Origin: UMGS75 sp051872775 | Lineage (GTDB): Bacteria; Bacillota_I; Bacilli_A; ML615J-28; CAG-313 | Reading direction: 5' to 3' | Length of the DNA: 25,532 nt | Assembly: GCA_051872775.1 (NCBI GenBank) | Contig: JBJEEE010000095.1 | Span: 1-25,532 of the forward strand | Shown: piece by piece, positions 1 through 7,862 of the stretch | Layout of the letters: each line of letters starts with the position of its first letter | Numbering within the stretch: position 1 is the first letter of the stretch | Made by a program: the position numbers and the translations under genes | Notes under the pieces: generated by a model | What the model saw: only the letters and a program-made list of their open reading frames with translations | Told to the model about the DNA's origin: nothing | Database searches by the model: none

Positions 1-1116
1 TTGTTTTTTTTCAGAAGTTGCTTTTTTTTTTTTCGACTTTAACTCCTCATCAAAAAATTGTGTAATTCTACCAAGCACATCTTCTAGAGTTCCTGTTTTT
101 TCACCTACAGAAATCATCTCAATAAGCATTGGAGGAAATATGTTTATCGTATCTAAACTTTTTGAAATCGGTTTTCCAATACTAATTTGATTTTTTACTA
201 TTTTTAATTTTTCTTCTACAACAATATTATTAATTGATTCCGATATAATATCTATTGAATCTAATAACTGTAAACCACTGCTTAACAATACTGCAAATGC
301 ACTTGCAAACCTTGTGGTTAATGAAGCTATAGAAACATTTTTTACTATTGGAAATTCAAGTTTTACGTGATCATAAAAACGTTTAACTCCTTTAATCTTT
401 TTCAGCAACATTAAAATTGCTATCAAAGCAAAAGCAATTAATAATAATTGAGATATATTATTCTTTATAAAGTTAGAAACGCTAATTACCATCTTTGATA
501 TTGCTGGTAAATTGTCACTTCCAAAACTTTCAAAAACGCCTTGAAAAGTTGGCATAACAAAAACAGCCATTACAATTAATGCAGCAACTGCAAGAAAAAT
601 TAAAAATAACGGATAAGCTAAGGCACTTTTTACCTGTTTTCTTGTTTTATAATCATTATCATAGTAATCTGCTAAACGTTTAAAGACAATATCTAATCTT
701 CCACTTTTTTCTCCGATTTTTATCATATTTCTAAAGAATATAGGAAAAGTTTTTGGGTATTTATCAAAACAATCGCTTAACATTGCACCTTTCAATAAAT
801 TATTATATGCATATTCCAAAATAGATTTTAATTTTTTATTTTTTGTGGTCCTTGCCAATATTCTAACCGTCTCATCAACATTCATTCCTGCATTTAACAT
901 AATAGAAAATTGCCTACAAAACATTGTAAAATCGGAAATTTTTATTTTTTCTAAAAAAGAAAACATTTGACTTGATTCTTGGATTTTTTTGCATGATATT
1001 AAATAGTAATGTTGATTAGTTATTATTTCACGTAAATCATCTTCATCATCAGCAATATACACGCCTTTTACTATTTTATTTTGTTCAGTCATCGCTTTAT
1101 ATCTAAATTTAGGCAA
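1..1116 (-). CDS. PilC/GspF/ComGB-family inner-membrane platform protein (C-terminus off the window)
   Basis: Predicted polytopic platform protein that couples the assembly ATPase to pilin polymerisation in type IV pilus or type II secretion machines. Translation of the minus strand gives 372 codons open to the left edge. It starts MPKFRYKAMTEQ, the classic N-terminus of this family. Two T2SSF repeats are visible (about residues 64-187 and 266-365), each with a helical block ending in a G-EKSG / G-EKTG motif (IGEKSGRLD, VGEKTGTLED). Membrane segments follow the first repeat and lie near residues 215-245. I chose the TTG start at 1116 because AAGGGGGAG lies 5 bases upstream; an internal ATG 8 codons later has no such site. 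After FFDEELKS the frame enters a 12-A run and a Lys-rich tail instead of the usual last membrane helix. The assembly ATPase gene probably lies further left. Family assignment is secure; naming within it (pilC, gspF, comGB) is not. Confidence 0.9.
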   Translation of the reverse strand, partial: MPKFRYKAMTEQNKIVKGVYIADDEDDLREIITNQHYYLISCKKIQESSQMFSFLEKIKISDFTMFCRQFSIMLNAGMNVDETVRILARTTKNKKLKSILEYAYNNLLKGAMLSDCFDKYPKTFPIFFRNMIKIGEKSGRLDIVFKRLADYYDNDYKTRKQVKSALAYPLFLIFLAVAALIVMAVFVMPTFQGVFESFGSDNLPAISKMVISVSNFIKNNISQLLLIAFALIAILMLLKKIKGVKRFYDHVKLEFPIVKNVSIASLTTRFASAFAVLLSSGLQLLDSIDIISESINNIVVEEKLKIVKNQISIGKPISKSLDTINIFPPMLIEMISVGEKTGTLEDVLGRITQFFDEELKSKKKKATSEKKQ

Positions 1117-1134
1117 TACAACTCCCCCTTATTA

Positions 1135-1533
1135 TTAACCAATAATCCCTGTTTGCATAATTGAATATCCGTTTATGATATAATTTTCATCTAAACTAAA
1201 TTCTACTACACATTTTCTAATTGTTGAACTATCTTTTATTTGAATGTTAAACTCTAACACATTATTTTCGAATTTATTTATGGTTATTTCTAAATTATCT
1301 TTTTTATAGTCTTTCAAAATTAATTCTATCTGATCTTCTGATTTACCAATGCAGAGATTAATTGAATTATACATCTCATTTTCTAATTGGAGTTTTTCAT
1401 ATGATTCATCAAGTTTGGCTATTATAGTACGAGTTCTAACGTAGGTCGATGTAATTATAGACATTGAAATAATAGATAATACAACAATGATAATAATTGT
1501 AAATACCAAGGTTCCGCCTTTTTGATTATTCAT
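1135..1533 (-). CDS. Minor pilin/pseudopilin-like protein lacking Glu5
   Basis: Short secreted protein with a prepilin-type leader: MNNQKG followed by GTLVF and a run of about 20 Ile/Val residues, then a roughly 100-residue polar domain. Prepilin peptidase would cut after the Lys-Gly. Position +5 of the mature protein is Phe, not the Glu found in most pilins; minor pseudopilins of the GspK/PilX kind also lack it. The frame is open further upstream (to about 1680), but that extension lies inside the previous gene and would bury the leader, so the ATG at 1533 is preferred. Its ribosome site (AAAGGA) is rather distant at 15 bases. The start overlaps the end of the upstream pilin gene by 8 bases, so the two are probably translationally coupled. 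Function as a tip or initiation pilin is inferred from position and leader. Confidence 0.7.
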   Translation of the reverse strand: MNNQKGGTLVFTIIIIVVLSIISMSIITSTYVRTRTIIAKLDESYEKLQLENEMYNSINLCIGKSEDQIELILKDYKKDNLEITINKFENNVLEFNIQIKDSSTIRKCVVEFSLDENYIINGYSIMQTGIIG

Positions 1534-1918
1534 ATATTCTATATATAGTCCTTTCAAACTTTTTATTATTTTCCAATATATGTATATACAAATTAAATTG
1601 TGATGTACTAATTTTATCAACTCGTATTTCAATTGCGTTATCTGTTTCAGTTGTAACTTGATTAATATATGCATTATCATAATAGAGTATCTTTATTTCC
1701 GATAAAGACAAATTGTACTTATCGATAAAAGATAGAGGATCATTTGTAAACTCGATATAATATGACTCAATAGTATTACATAATTGTTCTTCTCTTGTAA
1801 ATTTTACCTCTATTCTCATACGATGAGAGAAAATATGAATCATCATTAATGAAATTATTCCAATAATAACAATTGATACAATGACTTCTGTTAATGTTGT
1901 TCCCTTTTTATTTCTCAT
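1526..1918 (-). CDS. Type IV pilin-like prepilin (TTLTE class)
   Basis: 130-residue protein with leader MRNKKG, then mature start TTLTEVIVSIVIIGIISL. This is a class III/prepilin N-methylation signal with Glu at +5 and Thr instead of Phe at +1. One N-terminal helix (residues 7-30) is followed by a polar domain of about 100 residues with no Cys, comparable to ComGD/ComGF or GspI/J-type minor pilins. The start ATG overlaps the TGA stop of the preceding gene (ATGA), and its own end overlaps the next pilin gene, so the three are one translational block. The globular part is not recognisable by eye; major versus minor pilin cannot be decided. Confidence 0.75.
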   Translation of the reverse strand: MRNKKGTTLTEVIVSIVIIGIISLMMIHIFSHRMRIEVKFTREEQLCNTIESYYIEFTNDPLSFIDKYNLSLSEIKILYYDNAYINQVTTETDNAIEIRVDKISTSQFNLYIHILENNKKFERTIYRIYE

Positions 1919-2886
1919 ATTTTTACTCTCAATGGAAGTTTTCTTATTTTTCTATTTTTAACTATTGCCATATCTACCAAATAATTATGTTCAACATTAG
2001 TTTCTACATATTTTGGATTTTCCATAAACTTACTGAATTTTTCGAGCAAAACCTTTTTAATTTCATAACTATCTGAAGCTGGCGCAATTATCAATAAATT
2101 AGAAATATCTAGATTAATACGATTAGAATACATCATAACCATTATGGCTTCGATAATTTGATTGTATAAATCATCATTTATAGAAATCGCATCATTTTTA
2201 AAATTAAATAAATTACTAAATCCAAAATCAAGGCAGCTGCTACATATTGTTTGATTTCCATTATATACAGCTAGATTAATAGTTTCTTCATCAATAAAAA
2301 CACCAATAGCAGTTGTATTTTTCATTTTATTTATCAAGAATAAATTATTAAAAGAATCTCTTATATAGTTAATTCGAGAAATTCTATAAAAATTATTAAT
2401 AGAAATAAAATCTAAAAGTTGTTTATAATCATTAATATTAATAAAATTGACACTAATCTTCCTTAATGATCCTTCATAAGTTGAGTCAATAATTTCGCAG
2501 GCATAAAAGTCTAAAAAAGAACCATAAATATTTTGTAATTCTTGATTCAAAGAATCGTTTAGCGCTTTTCCACTTAAATTTGGTAAAAGAATATAACCAT
2601 CAAAAGTACAAGTCAAATCTACATTAACAATGACGTTACAATTATTGTAGTCATATTTTTCCAATTCTTTTATTAAAGTTGACTGATAATCAGCAACCAT
2701 TTTTTCATTTTCTAAATGCGCCTTGAAAAATTGTTTATTTAATTTAAAATCAATTTTATATGATGGAACATTTAATCCAAAAATGGTTTTTAATTGAAAT
2801 GGACTATAAATGGATACTCCAATATATGTTAAATTCATAGCATCATTTATTTCCTTAATATAAATTAACAAAGATTTACTTTTCAC
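1915..2886 (-). CDS. Uncharacterised pilus-operon protein, possibly a PilM-like actin-fold remnant
   Basis: 323 residues, no signal peptide and no clear membrane helix, so probably cytoplasmic. The start is GTG: GGGGGAG lies 5 bases upstream, and the GTG overlaps the TGA of the preceding prepilin gene (GTGA). In type IV pilus operons a PilM-PilN-PilO alignment complex often sits here. The stretch near residues 195-225 (GVFIDEETINLAVYNG, then a Cys/Ser-rich strand and a conserved Gly) and near 260-275 (ISNLLIIAPAS) has the strand-turn-strand look of PilM/FtsA phosphate-binding segments. The usual opening GIDIGTSSIK is absent and no nucleotide-binding motif is convincing. I do not recognise the family with certainty; location in the operon is the main clue. 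Confidence 0.6.
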   Translation of the reverse strand: MKSKSLLIYIKEINDAMNLTYIGVSIYSPFQLKTIFGLNVPSYKIDFKLNKQFFKAHLENEKMVADYQSTLIKELEKYDYNNCNVIVNVDLTCTFDGYILLPNLSGKALNDSLNQELQNIYGSFLDFYACEIIDSTYEGSLRKISVNFININDYKQLLDFISINNFYRISRINYIRDSFNNLFLINKMKNTTAIGVFIDEETINLAVYNGNQTICSSCLDFGFSNLFNFKNDAISINDDLYNQIIEAIMVMMYSNRINLDISNLLIIAPASDSYEIKKVLLEKFSKFMENPKYVETNVEHNYLVDMAIVKNRKIRKLPLRVKI

Positions 2887-3350
2887 TCCATCTCCCCCAC
2901 TTTCAATAAATAATAAGATCTTTCGTATGTTTGTTCATTATAACACATTTTAAGTGAAAGTAAGTGACCCGTTCGTATAAATAAAATATTATCTATATAT
3001 TGCAAGTTCTTGTAAGTATCACCAAAAATAACACTAGTTCTTTCACTATTTGAAAATGAAAAATATACTTTTTTTTCTCCACTAATCAAATCAATAGAAT
3101 ATATTTCTTTTTCAATTTCGTTAATGTAAACTGATAATCCTTCAATATTTAAGCTATTAACCGTATTCTCTAAAAGCAAGTCGATTTCATATACCTCATT
3201 TGCAATCTTATTTTTTATGTTCAACTTTCTATTGGTCATTACAAATTTAGATAAGAGGACAGCCAAAACAGTAAATAGAATTCCCGTAATAGATATTACA
3301 ACCATCAATTCTGTCAATGTAAATCCTTTTTTGTATTTTAATATCTTCAT
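2883..3350 (-). CDS. Type IV prepilin with canonical FTLTE signal
   Basis: 155-residue prepilin. Leader MKILKYKKG is followed by FTLTELMVVISITGILFTVL: Gly at -1, Phe at +1 and Glu at +5, the textbook prepilin peptidase and N-methylation site. The roughly 110-residue globular part ends in a strand-rich section and has a single Cys. It is first of the three pilin-like genes and the only one with the full consensus, so it is a candidate for the more abundant subunit, though its length and variable domain also fit a GspH/ComGD-type minor pilin. A strong AGGAGGT site lies just upstream of the ATG. It ends by overlapping the next gene (GTGA). Confidence 0.82.
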   Translation of the reverse strand: MKILKYKKGFTLTELMVVISITGILFTVLAVLLSKFVMTNRKLNIKNKIANEVYEIDLLLENTVNSLNIEGLSVYINEIEKEIYSIDLISGEKKVYFSFSNSERTSVIFGDTYKNLQYIDNILFIRTGHLLSLKMCYNEQTYERSYYLLKVGEME

Positions 3351-3371
3351 TATGACTACCTCCTTTCAATC

Positions 3372-4178
3372 TTATTTCACAATTCCTATTATATTAGTGA
3401 TAGGAACCAAACCGATTAACCTACTATCTATGCTCCACTCTACACCATTAGATTTTTTTTGACGATTATCTCCTAAAACAAAGCAATATCCTTCTGGAAT
3501 AGTAGTTGATGTTTTAATATTACCATCTTCAATATATGAAAAAATACCATTAAATGAAGTTGATTCATATTCTACGCCATCATAATATCCATTTAAATAT
3601 ACTTCATTTATTAATTCACCGTTTATATACAATTTTTTATCTATCCACATAATTGTATCGTTTGGTAATCCAATAATCCTCTTAATATAGTATTTATCAT
3701 CTGTTGAACAATATAAATTAGAAATACTATTTGCCTTGAAAACAATTACATCATATCGATTAATTCTTCTACTATAGTTAACTGTAATCAAATCATCATT
3801 AATAAATGTTGGATACATTGAACTCCCACTAACTTTACATTCAATGGATATATAATTTAATTTCGATAGTTTTATATTGCACAAAAAACCAAATAACGAA
3901 ATAATTATAATTAATAATATTATCATTATTTTATTTGCTTTGTTAATACTTATTATATGTTTTGTAAAATTTAGAATAATAAGAACACTAAGAAAAATAA
4001 CTATGGTAAATATTAATATATATGTGTATTTTATAAAATTAAGCTGATCTGAATAACCACAATAATCTACAAATGAGTAATTACTAGATGTGCAGCAAAT
4101 AATTATATTCCAAACAACTAACATTATCAAAAAAAAGTAAGAAATCAGCATAAATCTAAAAAACTTATTCTTTATCAT
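3372..4178 (-). CDS. lepB: Type I signal peptidase (S26) in the pilus operon
   Basis: Membrane serine protease that removes signal peptides on the outer face of the membrane. The S26 boxes are complete: SGSSMYPT with catalytic Ser120, RYDVIVF, YYIKRIIGLPND with general base Lys166, and GDNR followed by SIDSR (from residue 236). Lys rather than His marks it as the bacterial type, not the SipW/ER type. Three membrane helices precede the catalytic part (about 10-28, 49-70, 83-102), more than the one or two of typical Bacilli enzymes. The frame can be extended to a GTG at 4214, but that overlaps the prepilin peptidase gene; the ATG at 4178, 8 bases after that gene and with a weak AGG site, is preferred. 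A role in processing pilus-associated exported proteins is inferred from the neighbourhood. Confidence 0.88.
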   Translation of the reverse strand: MIKNKFFRFMLISYFFLIMLVVWNIIICCTSSNYSFVDYCGYSDQLNFIKYTYILIFTIVIFLSVLIILNFTKHIISINKANKIMIILLIIIISLFGFLCNIKLSKLNYISIECKVSGSSMYPTFINDDLITVNYSRRINRYDVIVFKANSISNLYCSTDDKYYIKRIIGLPNDTIMWIDKKLYINGELINEVYLNGYYDGVEYESTSFNGIFSYIEDGNIKTSTTIPEGYCFVLGDNRQKKSNGVEWSIDSRLIGLVPITNIIGIVK

Positions 4179-4186
4179 AACTATAC

Positions 4187-4993
4187 CTATACAAGAAATA
4201 AGCCGAAATACCACTCGATAATTTGAGGCCCAAACATAAACACTATCAAAATTATAATTGATAAGTATGGACCAAACGGAATTTGCTTGGGATTTTCACG
4301 GAATTTATTAATCTTTTGGCCAAATGGTAATCCAATGATTAGAACCAAAAGGCTAGATAAAAAAATAATTAATAGAAGTTGTTGCCAACCAACAATTAAA
4401 CTAACAGATAGTAATAACTTTAAATCACCGCCACCTATTAATTCTTTCTTTAATAATTTCGAACTAAAGGCGAATAAACATGAAATTAAAATAGCCACAG
4501 CAAATCCAATTATTTTTGAAAGCCAATTAATAGTAATTATTCCATCGTATAATGGAATATTAACAATAAATCCAATTACGCCAATAACTAACAATCCAAT
4601 ATTAATTGAGTCAGGAATAATTTGATACTTTGCATCAATAATAGTAAGTGGTATAAGAAAATAAACAAGCAAAATACCTATTAATGCATTAAAAGAAATA
4701 CCAAAATATATAAAAACACTTGTAGCTATAACGGCGGTGAATAACTCTACAATTAAGTATTGAGGTGAAATTTTTTCTTTACAATAGCGACATTTTCCAC
4801 CAAGTATAATATAAGACAAAATTGGAATATTATCATACCAGGCTAGTTTATGACCACATTTTGTGCAATGAGATGAAGGAGAAACTAGAGACATATGATT
4901 AGGAATTCGATAAATTACCACATTTATAAAACTACCAATGCATAAGCTAAAGATGAAAATAAATACAGCATAAATAATTTTAATTTCATCCAT
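4187..4993 (-). CDS. pilD: Prepilin peptidase / N-methyltransferase (A24)
   Basis: Bifunctional membrane enzyme (PilD/ComC/GspO family) that cleaves prepilins after the leader Gly and methylates the new N-terminus. 268 residues, full length. The N-terminal domain has IGSFINVVIYRIP and a zinc-binding quartet of two CxxC pairs (Cys43/46 and 68/71), normally found in the methylating enzymes. The two catalytic aspartates are present: Asp120 in IIDAKYQIIPD and Asp190 in GGGDLK. About eight membrane helices. It is the first gene of the operon, with AAAGGAAA upstream of the ATG and a promoter at 5045-5073. It is expected to process the three pilin-like products encoded downstream. Confidence 0.95.
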   Translation of the reverse strand: MDEIKIIYAVFIFIFSLCIGSFINVVIYRIPNHMSLVSPSSHCTKCGHKLAWYDNIPILSYIILGGKCRYCKEKISPQYLIVELFTAVIATSVFIYFGISFNALIGILLVYFLIPLTIIDAKYQIIPDSINIGLLVIGVIGFIVNIPLYDGIITINWLSKIIGFAVAILISCLFAFSSKLLKKELIGGGDLKLLLSVSLIVGWQQLLLIIFLSSLLVLIIGLPFGQKINKFRENPKQIPFGPYLSIIILIVFMFGPQIIEWYFGLFLV

Positions 4994-5044
4994 ATTTGGG
5001 TTTCCTTTCTTATTATAAAAAAATTTATGAATCTTTTTGTGTCA

Positions 5045-5073
5045 ATTATACACCATTTTTTTTATTGAGTCAA
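5045..5073 (-). promoter_or_regulatory. Sigma-A promoter of the pilus operon
   Basis: Read on the minus strand: TTGACT (5068-5073), a 17-base spacer, then TATAAT (5045-5050). The start site would be near 5038, giving a leader of about 45 bases before the prepilin peptidase ATG. A second TTGACA occurs downstream (5041-5046), but its spacing to the next TATAAT is about 22 bases and it is less likely. Confidence 0.75.
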
Positions 5074-5236
5074 ACATTTGGTTATACATATTAATTGAAT
5101 TTCAATTTCACATTTACCTAATATATTACTATATATATAATGAAAAAGCAATAATTTTTCACTTTTTTACTTAATGATTATTTCCTAATATAAATACCAC
5201 ATTAAAGTAAGTTTTATTAATAATTTGTAAATCAAA

Positions 5237-5264
5237 AGCAGTAAGCCCTGATTGACTTACTGCT
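5237..5264 (-). terminator. Intrinsic terminator of the large lipoprotein gene
   Basis: Perfect 9-bp stem AGCAGTAAG/CTTACTGCT with a 10-base loop, 16 bases after the lipoprotein stop codon. It is followed on the minus strand by TTTTGATTT. The other strand also has a T run (5266-5271), so it may work both ways. Confidence 0.85.
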
Positions 5265-5279
5265 ATTTTTTATTAAATA

Positions 5280-7466
5280 CTAATCACTAAAATTTAATGT
5301 GTTATAAAGGGTTGTTACACCATCGGTTGCGGAAATAACGCAGCCACGATATGGGCTCTTATTATTCCAGTCACATAGACATAACTCAACTGTTATTACA
5401 CTATCACCGAATTCTTTTAACCAACTATATTGACTTCCATTACTTGTATATAATAGTATATCGACAGAACCATCTAGTGAAGTTAGATAGCAATTTGAAT
5501 AGTATGAACTTTCTACAAATTTTACTTTAACTTCAACAACATATACTTGAGTTGTATGATATTCATCAGTAGAAAGTGCAACAAGTTCTTCTAAAGTCTT
5601 AGTTGAATCAAATGATGCTTTAGAGTATTCATTTTCACCATAATAGTTAATAACAAGTTCAGAATCTAATAAGCAGATTTGTTGTGTTAATCCTTTAGAA
5701 GATTCATATATTACTTTAGTACCTTTCATGACTACTTCATTACCTACATGAACATCAGCTAATACTGCTTTAGTTGTTCTAATTGCGATAACGCCAGTTT
5801 CATCAACTAAATAGAAACCATCTTGATTAACAAGGGATCCAGCAACAATACCTTTAACTGTATATTCCGTATCATAACTTCCATCTAAGCATTCTTTAAC
5901 TGTGACAGATGCTATTTCACCAATAAGTTCTACGGTTACATCAACTGATTTTGTTACTTCATAAGTCTTGTAAGTAGCTGTAACAGTAATTGTTGCAGTA
6001 CCATTTGCTAGAGCATTCATTACAACATTACCACTTTCTTCATTAAAAGCAATAACACTTGTGTTACTAGATGTATAACTTAATGCAACATCACTAAAGC
6101 CTAATAGTTCACTACTAGCACTAGTAATTAATTCTAATTGAGGATTTGTGCTATATTTTGCAAATAAATTATCTAATACATAATAATCTAAAACAAAATC
6201 ACATACATCCGCATCATTCATTGCATAATTATCATAACTTACTAATACTGGGATAAAACGATATGTACAACCAGAATCAGTCACTTTTGCATTGATTGGT
6301 GAAAGATAAACTGTACAAATCTTTTGGTCAAATTCAGTTAGATAATTAAAGTCACTACCATTACATTGAGTATATACATATGATCCAGTTACACCATCTA
6401 AATCATCAATATAATAATTTACGAATCCAGGTTTTTCACTCTTTACAACTAAGGCGTTTACTTTATAAATGTTAGAAGTAATATCTTCACATGGATTAGT
6501 TTCCATAATTTTCTTAACGGTACTTTCGGTAATCCATGATTTATCAAAATCATGACTTCCTTGATCATTATCTAAAACAACCGCATTAGCTAATTGTAAT
6601 GCTCCAGGATATCCAAAATCGTTAGAACCAGCACTATAGTGGATTTTTTCTCCCGCTACTTTTACTTGATTACCAATGCTAACAGATTGGGCAATTTCAC
6701 CATAAACATAAATTGATGCTGTATTATCTACTAGATAGAATCCATTAGGAACAAATCCATTAGCATAAGTAACAAAAGCTACAACACCTTCAAGTGTTAC
6801 TTTAGTACCATCTACACTACTTCTTGTTTCACTAATTGTTTTACTTGGATATTCATCTTCATTTACTTCTTGTTTTACATGGGTAAAATCAACAATCCAT
6901 CCTTTACCAAATTCGGCTTCACCATTAAAGGTTTTTAAAGGACCATATAAAACAACTTCGTCACCAGCTACAGGCTTATCAGCTAATTCACTATAGCGTA
7001 GACTACCATCAGCTGAGTAAGTACCATATACATAAATTGAACCCGTTTCATCTTTGATTGTCATTTCACCATAAGTTGGATTACTTACTGTATCAATGGT
7101 TGCACGTACATAATACCATTCAGTTGTACCTGAATCACCAGCTTCAACAGCAAGAGCAATTGCTTCACTTACGGTAATACATTCATATTCAACTTCGCCG
7201 GATGAAACCTTTTCCCATTTAGCAACTAAACTATAGTTACCACTTGTAATAGTTTCAACTTTGGTTGAACCATCGAACCATCCTACAAAATTGTAACCTT
7301 CTTTAGTAGGAGTAGGTAATTTTACTTCTGATCCGCCAAAATATTCAAAGACAAGACCTTCACAAGTTCCACCATCTAAATCATAGGAAATCGAGTACTT
7401 GCTTTGTTCACAACTAACCAATAAAAAACATAATAAAAGAGCAAAAAATAAACTAAATTTTTTCAT
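5280..7466 (-). CDS. Large secreted lipoprotein with Listeria-Bacteroides repeat, OB-like modules and Big2-like domain
   Basis: 728 residues. The lipoprotein signal peptide ends in LVSC (Cys19), so the protein should be anchored to the outer face of the membrane. Order of parts: one Listeria-Bacteroides (InlB B-repeat-like) unit, residues 26-85, with the signature YDLDGG and GYNFVGWFDG; an OB-like module with TIKDETGSIYVYG (136-148); a second with FYLVDNTASIYVYG (243-256); a related strand pair near 352-366; a Big2-like immunoglobulin fold with SNTSVIAF and NGTATITVTA (445-515); another OB-like module with FYLVDETGVIAIRT (551-564); and a final one up to the end. No enzyme domain is visible, so it is probably a binding or adhesive surface protein; OB modules of this kind accompany extracellular nucleases in Bacillota. 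GGAAAGGAAG precedes the ATG. It is a single-gene unit with its own promoter and terminator. Confidence 0.85.
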   Translation of the reverse strand: MKKFSLFFALLLCFLLVSCEQSKYSISYDLDGGTCEGLVFEYFGGSEVKLPTPTKEGYNFVGWFDGSTKVETITSGNYSLVAKWEKVSSGEVEYECITVSEAIALAVEAGDSGTTEWYYVRATIDTVSNPTYGEMTIKDETGSIYVYGTYSADGSLRYSELADKPVAGDEVVLYGPLKTFNGEAEFGKGWIVDFTHVKQEVNEDEYPSKTISETRSSVDGTKVTLEGVVAFVTYANGFVPNGFYLVDNTASIYVYGEIAQSVSIGNQVKVAGEKIHYSAGSNDFGYPGALQLANAVVLDNDQGSHDFDKSWITESTVKKIMETNPCEDITSNIYKVNALVVKSEKPGFVNYYIDDLDGVTGSYVYTQCNGSDFNYLTEFDQKICTVYLSPINAKVTDSGCTYRFIPVLVSYDNYAMNDADVCDFVLDYYVLDNLFAKYSTNPQLELITSASSELLGFSDVALSYTSSNTSVIAFNEESGNVVMNALANGTATITVTATYKTYEVTKSVDVTVELIGEIASVTVKECLDGSYDTEYTVKGIVAGSLVNQDGFYLVDETGVIAIRTTKAVLADVHVGNEVVMKGTKVIYESSKGLTQQICLLDSELVINYYGENEYSKASFDSTKTLEELVALSTDEYHTTQVYVVEVKVKFVESSYYSNCYLTSLDGSVDILLYTSNGSQYSWLKEFGDSVITVELCLCDWNNKSPYRGCVISATDGVTTLYNTLNFSD

Positions 7467-7501
7467 GATTCTTCCTTTCCCATTTTATTTTTTACATATA
7501 T

Positions 7502-7530
7502 ATTATATAATAATTAAAAACTATTTTCAA
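7502..7530 (-). promoter_or_regulatory. Sigma-A promoter of the large lipoprotein gene
   Basis: Minus-strand TTGAAA (7525-7530), 17-base spacer, TATAAT (7502-7507). A 15-base palindrome TTTTCATATTGAAAA (7524-7538) covers the -35 box, and a cre-like sequence adjoins it. Leader length to the ATG at 7466 is about 30 bases. Confidence 0.7.
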
Positions 7531-7531
7531 T

Positions 7532-7546
7532 ATGAAAACGTTCTTA
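7532..7546. promoter_or_regulatory. Possible catabolite-responsive element (cre)
   Basis: ATGAAAACGTTCTTA matches the CcpA operator consensus WTGNAANCGNWNNCW at all but one defined position (T for C near the end). It lies immediately upstream of the -35 box of the lipoprotein promoter, where CcpA could influence expression. Single-site matches arise by chance in AT-rich DNA, and no ccpA gene is in the window. Confidence 0.35.
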
Positions 7547-7780
7547 TGTGTTTATATTATGATATATGCAAAATATTTATCTTTTAAGATTTACAAAGTA
7601 GTTATTTAATTCTTCGAATGGCATAAAATATAAAATCATCAAAAGATTTGTTGACAATAAATGTATTAATTTTTAGCATTTTTTAATGATTTTGATAAGA
7701 GATTATAATATGGGCGTTTCTTATAATTTTCTATACTTTCTTCTTACCAAAAATGGATATATGTCACCTATGGCACAAAA
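7547..7780. other. Intergenic stretch, no gene assigned
   Basis: AT-rich spacer between the lipoprotein promoter and the terminator of the nucleoside importer operon. No convincing gene. The only notable signal is a plus-strand TTGACA (7651-7656), 17 bases, TAGCAT (7674-7679), followed by a 29-codon reading frame from ATG 7710 that stops inside the hairpin at 7781-7806. It has no good ribosome site. Confidence 0.4.
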
Positions 7781-7806
7781 AGACACATTAGATTTCTAAT
7801 GTGTCT
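7781..7806 (-). terminator. Intrinsic terminator of the nucleoside importer / acetyltransferase operon
   Basis: Perfect 11-bp stem AGACACATTAG/CTAATGTGTCT with a 4-base loop, followed on the minus strand by TTTTTGTG. It lies 57 bases past the acetyltransferase stop. The plus-strand side also has a T-rich run (7807-7812), so it may be bidirectional. Confidence 0.87.
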
Positions 7807-7862
7807 CTTTTCTTAACCAGTTCAATAAAACTAGTTTGAGATTAATATTTATTTATAGGTGT

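Noticed and set aside
1534..1680. Upstream extension of the 1135-1533 pilin-like frame by 49 codons
   Set aside because: It lies wholly inside the preceding pilin gene and would bury the prepilin leader; the extension is Ile/Lys/Tyr-rich shadow sequence.
4287..4625. 112-codon plus-strand frame
   Set aside because: Antisense to the prepilin peptidase, whose motifs are all conserved; no ribosome site.
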